Of a stretch of 42,941 nt of DNA, positions 40,132 through 42,941 are shown one piece after another. A model generated the notes under the pieces. That model was given only the letters and a program-made list of their open reading frames with translations. It did not search any database and was not told the origin of the DNA. Position numbers and translations under genes: made by a program. The stretch comes from Planctomycetota bacterium. Lineage in GTDB: Bacteria; Planctomycetota; J058. The stretch's first letter is position 1, and each line of letters opens with the position of its first letter. Location of the stretch: contig JAHBXY010000072.1 in NCBI GenBank assembly GCA_019636275.1, forward strand, positions 1 through 42,941. The letters run 5' to 3'.

Positions 40132-40770
40132 ATGCCGACCGTGAAGTTCGAGCCCGACGCGACGGGTCACGTCGCCCAGCCCGCGGGCGTGATCGTCCTG
40201 CAGGAGTGGTGGGGGATCGTGCCGCACATCGAAGACGTGTGCCGCCGCCTCGCCCGCCAGGGCTACATCGCCCTCGCGCCCGACCTCTACCACGGCAAGA
40301 AGACGCTCGACGCCGCGGAGGCGCAGCACCTCATGGAGGGCCTCGACTGGGCCCGGGCCACGAAGGAGATCCAGGGCGCCGTGAAGCACCTCCGCGCGCA
40401 GGGGTGCGAGAAGGTGGGCGTCGTCGGCTTCTGCATGGGCGGCGCGCTCACCGTGATCGCCTCGGCCCACGCCGGGGTGGACGCCGCGGCGTCGTTCTAC
40501 GGCTTCCCGCCCGACAAGGGCGCCGTCGATGCGAAGGCGGCGCCCACGGTCATCTTCTTCGGCGAGAAGGAGGAGTACTTCTCCGTCCCCGACGCCCAGG
40601 CCTGGGCCGACGGGCAGCGCGCGCGCGGCGTCCCGGCCGAGGTCGTCACCTACCCCGGCGCCGGCCACGCCTTCTTCAACGACACCCGCCCCGAGGTCTA
40701 CCGGAAGGACGCCGCCGAGGACGCCTGGGCCCGCACCCTGGCGCACTTCCAGCAGCACCTCCGGACCTGA
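40132..40770 (+). CDS. Dienelactone hydrolase family protein
   Basis: 212 residues, alpha/beta-hydrolase fold, cytoplasmic (no signal). The nucleophile is Cys101 in VVGFCMGGAL, as in carboxymethylenebutenolidase. Glu25 (VLQEWWGIVPHIEDV) is the family's conserved acid, and the His is in GAGHAFFND. Where the catalytic Asp is expected, the sequence reads GEKEEYFSVPDA, so Glu or the later Asp may serve. The N-terminus (VKFEPDATGHVAQP) matches family members that begin with a short beta hairpin. The substrate need not be dienelactone. The excellent ribosome site sets the start. Confidence 0.92.
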   Translation: MPTVKFEPDATGHVAQPAGVIVLQEWWGIVPHIEDVCRRLARQGYIALAPDLYHGKKTLDAAEAQHLMEGLDWARATKEIQGAVKHLRAQGCEKVGVVGFCMGGALTVIASAHAGVDAAASFYGFPPDKGAVDAKAAPTVIFFGEKEEYFSVPDAQAWADGQRARGVPAEVVTYPGAGHAFFNDTRPEVYRKDAAEDAWARTLAHFQQHLRT

Positions 40771-40847
40771 GCCAACCGCCTCCGCCAGCGCGCCTTAGAC
40801 TGGCGGTGCCCTCGGGGCCGCCGCGACGAGGCGATTCGACACGCGCG

Positions 40848-40883
40848 CCACACGGGACCCCCGCCCGGACCGGGGCCGTGTGG
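40848..40883. terminator. Hairpin between hydrolase and SulP genes
   Basis: ccacacgg pairs with ccgtgtgg, with further G/C pairing inside (cccccg with cggggc). It lies 78 nt after the hydrolase stop and 80 nt before the SulP start. It may terminate the hydrolase transcript or act in the SulP leader; no U-tract is present. Confidence 0.4.
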
Positions 40884-40963
40884 CGGCCTGCCTCACGAAG
40901 GCGCCGAAAGAGCGCAACTCGCGCGCGGCACGCCCCTTGAGATGCAGGGCGGAGGTCCTCTCT

Positions 40964-42583
40964 ATGCAGGCCAAGGGCGAGTCGACGCCGCGTTCCCTTC
41001 TCTCGACGATCCTGTCGCACGACTTGCCGGCCTCGTTCGTCGTGTTCCTGGTCGCCGTCCCGCTGAGCCTGGGGATCGCGCTGGCCTCGAACGCCCCGAT
41101 CATGGCCGGCATCATCTCCGCCGCGATCGGCGGGATCGTGGTCGGCGCGCTCGCCGGCGCCCCGCTGCAGGTGAGCGGCCCGGCGGCCGGCCTGATCGTC
41201 ATGGTCTTCGACCTCGTCGAGAAGGTCGGCGGCGACTGGCGCATGGTGTGCGCGATCACGGCCCTGGCGGGCGTCACACAGCTCGTGTTCGCCGTGTTCG
41301 GCGTGGCGCGGACGGCGCTGGCGATCTCGCCCGCCGTCGTCCACGGCATGCTCGCCGGGATCGGCATCCTCATCGTCCTCGGCCAGGTCCACGTCGTCCT
41401 GGGCGGCTCGCCCGGCGCCTCGGCGTTCATCAACATCCGGGACCTCCCCGCGCAGCTCGGCAACCTGCACGTCGCGGCGACCCTGCTGGGGCTCCTGACG
41501 ATCGTCCTGCTCGTCGGGTGGGCCTACGTCCCCTCCGCCCGCCTGCGCCGCGTCCCCGCGCCGCTCGTCGCCGTGGCGGTGGCCACGCTCGCCTCGCTGG
41601 CCGTGAGCGGCCCGATCGACCGCATCAACCTGCGCGTCGACGACCACGCCCACGCGATCGTCGAGGGGCACGTGGCCCACGAGGACCCGGCCGCGGTCGC
41701 GGCGATCGGCGACCAGGGCAGCGTCCTGGCCGCGGTGCAGCTCCCCACCTGGCCCGACCTCCCCGCCGGCGTCCTGGCCGCGGCCGTGCTGGCCCTGGCG
41801 CTGGTCGCCAGCGTCGAGTCGCTCCTGTGCGCCGTGGCCACCGACAAGCTGCACACGGGCCCGCGGGCGAACCTCGACCGCGAGCTCCTGGCGCAGGGCG
41901 CGGGCAACACCCTCGCCGGCCTCATGGGCGGCCTGCCGATCACGGGCGTGATCGTGCGCAGCTCGGCCAACATCACGGCCGGCGGCCGCACGCGCGCCTC
42001 GGGCATCCTGCACGGCGTGTGGGTGCTCGTGTTCGTGCTCGCCCTGCCGTTCGTGATCGAGTCGATCCCGAAGAGCGTGCTGGCCGGCCTGCTGGTGGTC
42101 GTCGGCGTGAAGCTGGTCAACCTCAACCACGCGCGCCAGCTCCGCCACCACAACGAGCTCTCGATCTACCTGATCACGATCGCGGGCATCGTCGGCATCG
42201 ACCTGCTGTCGGGCGTGGCGATCGGCTTCGGCGTGGCCGTGCTGCGCCTGATCTGGCGCCTGGCGCGCGTGCAGGTCGAGGTCGAGGAGGGTCCCGAGCT
42301 GTGGAAGGTCCACGTGCGCGGCGCGCTGACCTTCCTCGGCGTCCCCCGCGTCGTCGAGGCGCTGGCCAAGGTGCCCCCGGGCGTGAGCGTCGACCTCGAC
42401 CTGGCCGTCAGCAACCTCGACCACGCCGGCTGGGAGGCGATCGAGAGCTGGAAGGAGAACCAGGAGCGGACCGGCGCCACGGTCCACGTCGAGCACGTCG
42501 AGGACATGTGGGAGTCGGGCTCGCGCCGCAAGGTCAACGAGGCGGCGGCGCCGGAGCCGGCGGGGGTCGGCCAGGGTGCTTGA
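40964..42583 (+). CDS. SulP-family anion transporter with STAS domain
   Basis: 539 residues. The transporter domain (about 15-420) opens with HDLPASFVVFLVAVPLSLGIALAS and APLQVSGPAAGLIVMVFDL, a conserved anion-site region. It continues with GNTLAGLMGGLPITGVIVRSSANITAGGRTR, the signature loop of the bacterial SulP group that includes bicarbonate carriers. The C-terminal STAS domain (about 440-520) has VHVRGALTFLGVPRVVEAL and VDLDLAVSNLDHAGWEAIESW. The substrate could be bicarbonate or sulfate; GLMGGLPITGVI favours the bicarbonate-like clade, but this is not decisive. Ribosome site GGAGG (40951-40955) fixes the ATG. Its stop overlaps the next gene by 8 nt. Confidence 0.93.
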   Translation: MQAKGESTPRSLLSTILSHDLPASFVVFLVAVPLSLGIALASNAPIMAGIISAAIGGIVVGALAGAPLQVSGPAAGLIVMVFDLVEKVGGDWRMVCAITALAGVTQLVFAVFGVARTALAISPAVVHGMLAGIGILIVLGQVHVVLGGSPGASAFINIRDLPAQLGNLHVAATLLGLLTIVLLVGWAYVPSARLRRVPAPLVAVAVATLASLAVSGPIDRINLRVDDHAHAIVEGHVAHEDPAAVAAIGDQGSVLAAVQLPTWPDLPAGVLAAAVLALALVASVESLLCAVATDKLHTGPRANLDRELLAQGAGNTLAGLMGGLPITGVIVRSSANITAGGRTRASGILHGVWVLVFVLALPFVIESIPKSVLAGLLVVVGVKLVNLNHARQLRHHNELSIYLITIAGIVGIDLLSGVAIGFGVAVLRLIWRLARVQVEVEEGPELWKVHVRGALTFLGVPRVVEALAKVPPGVSVDLDLAVSNLDHAGWEAIESWKENQERTGATVHVEHVEDMWESGSRRKVNEAAAPEPAGVGQGA

Positions 42584-42941
42584 GCTGCTCACCCGGCAGC
42601 CGCGCGAGGGGCCGCCGGGCGGCCTCCCCGCGCGGCTGGCCTGGGTGACCGTCGTGGCCACGGGGCCCGTCGGGGCGGGCCGCGCCGCGTGGCTCGAGGC
42701 CCACCTGGCGCGCCTGCCCGCGCCGCTGCGCCCCCGGCTGTTCGCGCTCACGTGGTCGTCGGGGGCCGACGGCGCGGCGCCGCCGAGCGAGTGGGCGGCC
42801 GACCTCGACGCCGTCGACCGGGCGCTCGGCGGCGACGTCGAGCGGCGCACCGTGATCGGCTCGCTCGACCAGGCGCTGTGCGCGCTCGACGACGCCGGCG
42901 AGGCGCTCCCCGTGCTCCTGGGCGAGCCCGCCCCGGTCGCC
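42576..42941 (+). CDS. Unknown protein coupled to SulP, truncated by the window end
   Basis: GTG at 42576 overlaps the SulP stop by 8 nt and the frame stays open for 122 codons to the end. It reads VLELLTRQPREGPPGGLPAR, then AWVTVVATGPVGAGRAAWLEAHLARLP, a strand followed by TGPVGAGRA that resembles a P-loop without the usual lysine, then LFALTWSSGADGA and further helices. The family is not recognised. An 8-nt overlap with a SulP carrier suggests a partner or regulator of anion or carbon uptake, but this is inference only. Confidence 0.6.
   Translation, partial: MLELLTRQPREGPPGGLPARLAWVTVVATGPVGAGRAAWLEAHLARLPAPLRPRLFALTWSSGADGAAPPSEWAADLDAVDRALGGDVERRTVIGSLDQALCALDDAGEALPVLLGEPAPVA

Noticed and set aside
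40132..40940. Longer overlapping ORF at 40089-40940
   Set aside because: Its translation is Arg/Gly/Pro-rich and the hydrolase frame holds all catalytic motifs.
1..42941. tRNA, rRNA, riboswitch or phage genes
   Set aside because: None could be recognised by eye; a covariance-model scan was not possible here.

Overview
The window is a very GC-rich (about 73-75% by eye) bacterial chromosome segment. A Ser/Thr kinase tethered to FG-GAP repeats, a GspG/H/I/J pseudopilin set, many GTG starts, 4-nt GTGA gene overlaps and a sigma-54 two-component pair together suggest a high-GC Planctomycetota lineage. Myxococcota or a related deep-branching group cannot be excluded. No rRNA, tRNA, CRISPR array, phage gene or transposase gene was seen.

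Layout. 86-5342 (-): a Hanks-type Ser/Thr kinase whose kinase part and FG-GAP/TPR part sit in different frames. 6090-11073 (+): two envelope-glycan genes, a flippase-glycosyltransferase fusion and a GT-C-type membrane glycosyltransferase, each preceded by a short upstream ORF that overlaps its start. 11487-13809 (+): a three-gene overlapping unit (double SRPBCC protein, zinc-ribbon membrane protein, membrane protein with duplicated pseudopilin-like loops). 13815-14698 (-): a small protein plus nucleotidyltransferase pair. 14869-16314 (-): pyruvate kinase. 16421-19049: convergent PQQ-type sugar dehydrogenase and PHP-domain lipoprotein. 19182-21329 (-): STAS protein and acyltransferase. 21590-23976 (+): gspGHIJ. 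24343-26772 (-): a secreted Q/G/Y/F-rich protein with repeated beta domains. 26773-28168: a repeat-rich stretch holding one small ORF. 28169-32995 (+): NtrB/NtrC-like pair, FAD oxidoreductase and an orphan histidine kinase. 32996-39906 (-): an eight-gene Mrp-type cation/proton antiporter operon with three antiporter-like subunits and an MrpA C-terminus fused to MrpB. 40132-42941 (+): dienelactone hydrolase, SulP transporter and a gene cut by the window end.

Two layers of non-coding structure stand out. First, a roughly 175-bp dispersed element occurs three times (11168-11341, 27125-27300, and inverted at 32063-32238). One copy lies inside a second repeat family whose uninterrupted relative is 500 bp downstream. 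Second, several genes on both strands have a TANNNT hexamer 6-8 nt before the start codon, which suggests leaderless transcription. The two glycan genes have similar hexamers 6-9 nt before short upstream ORFs whose TGA overlaps the GTG of the main gene. Most operon junctions overlap by exactly 4 or 8 nt, pointing to heavy use of translational coupling.
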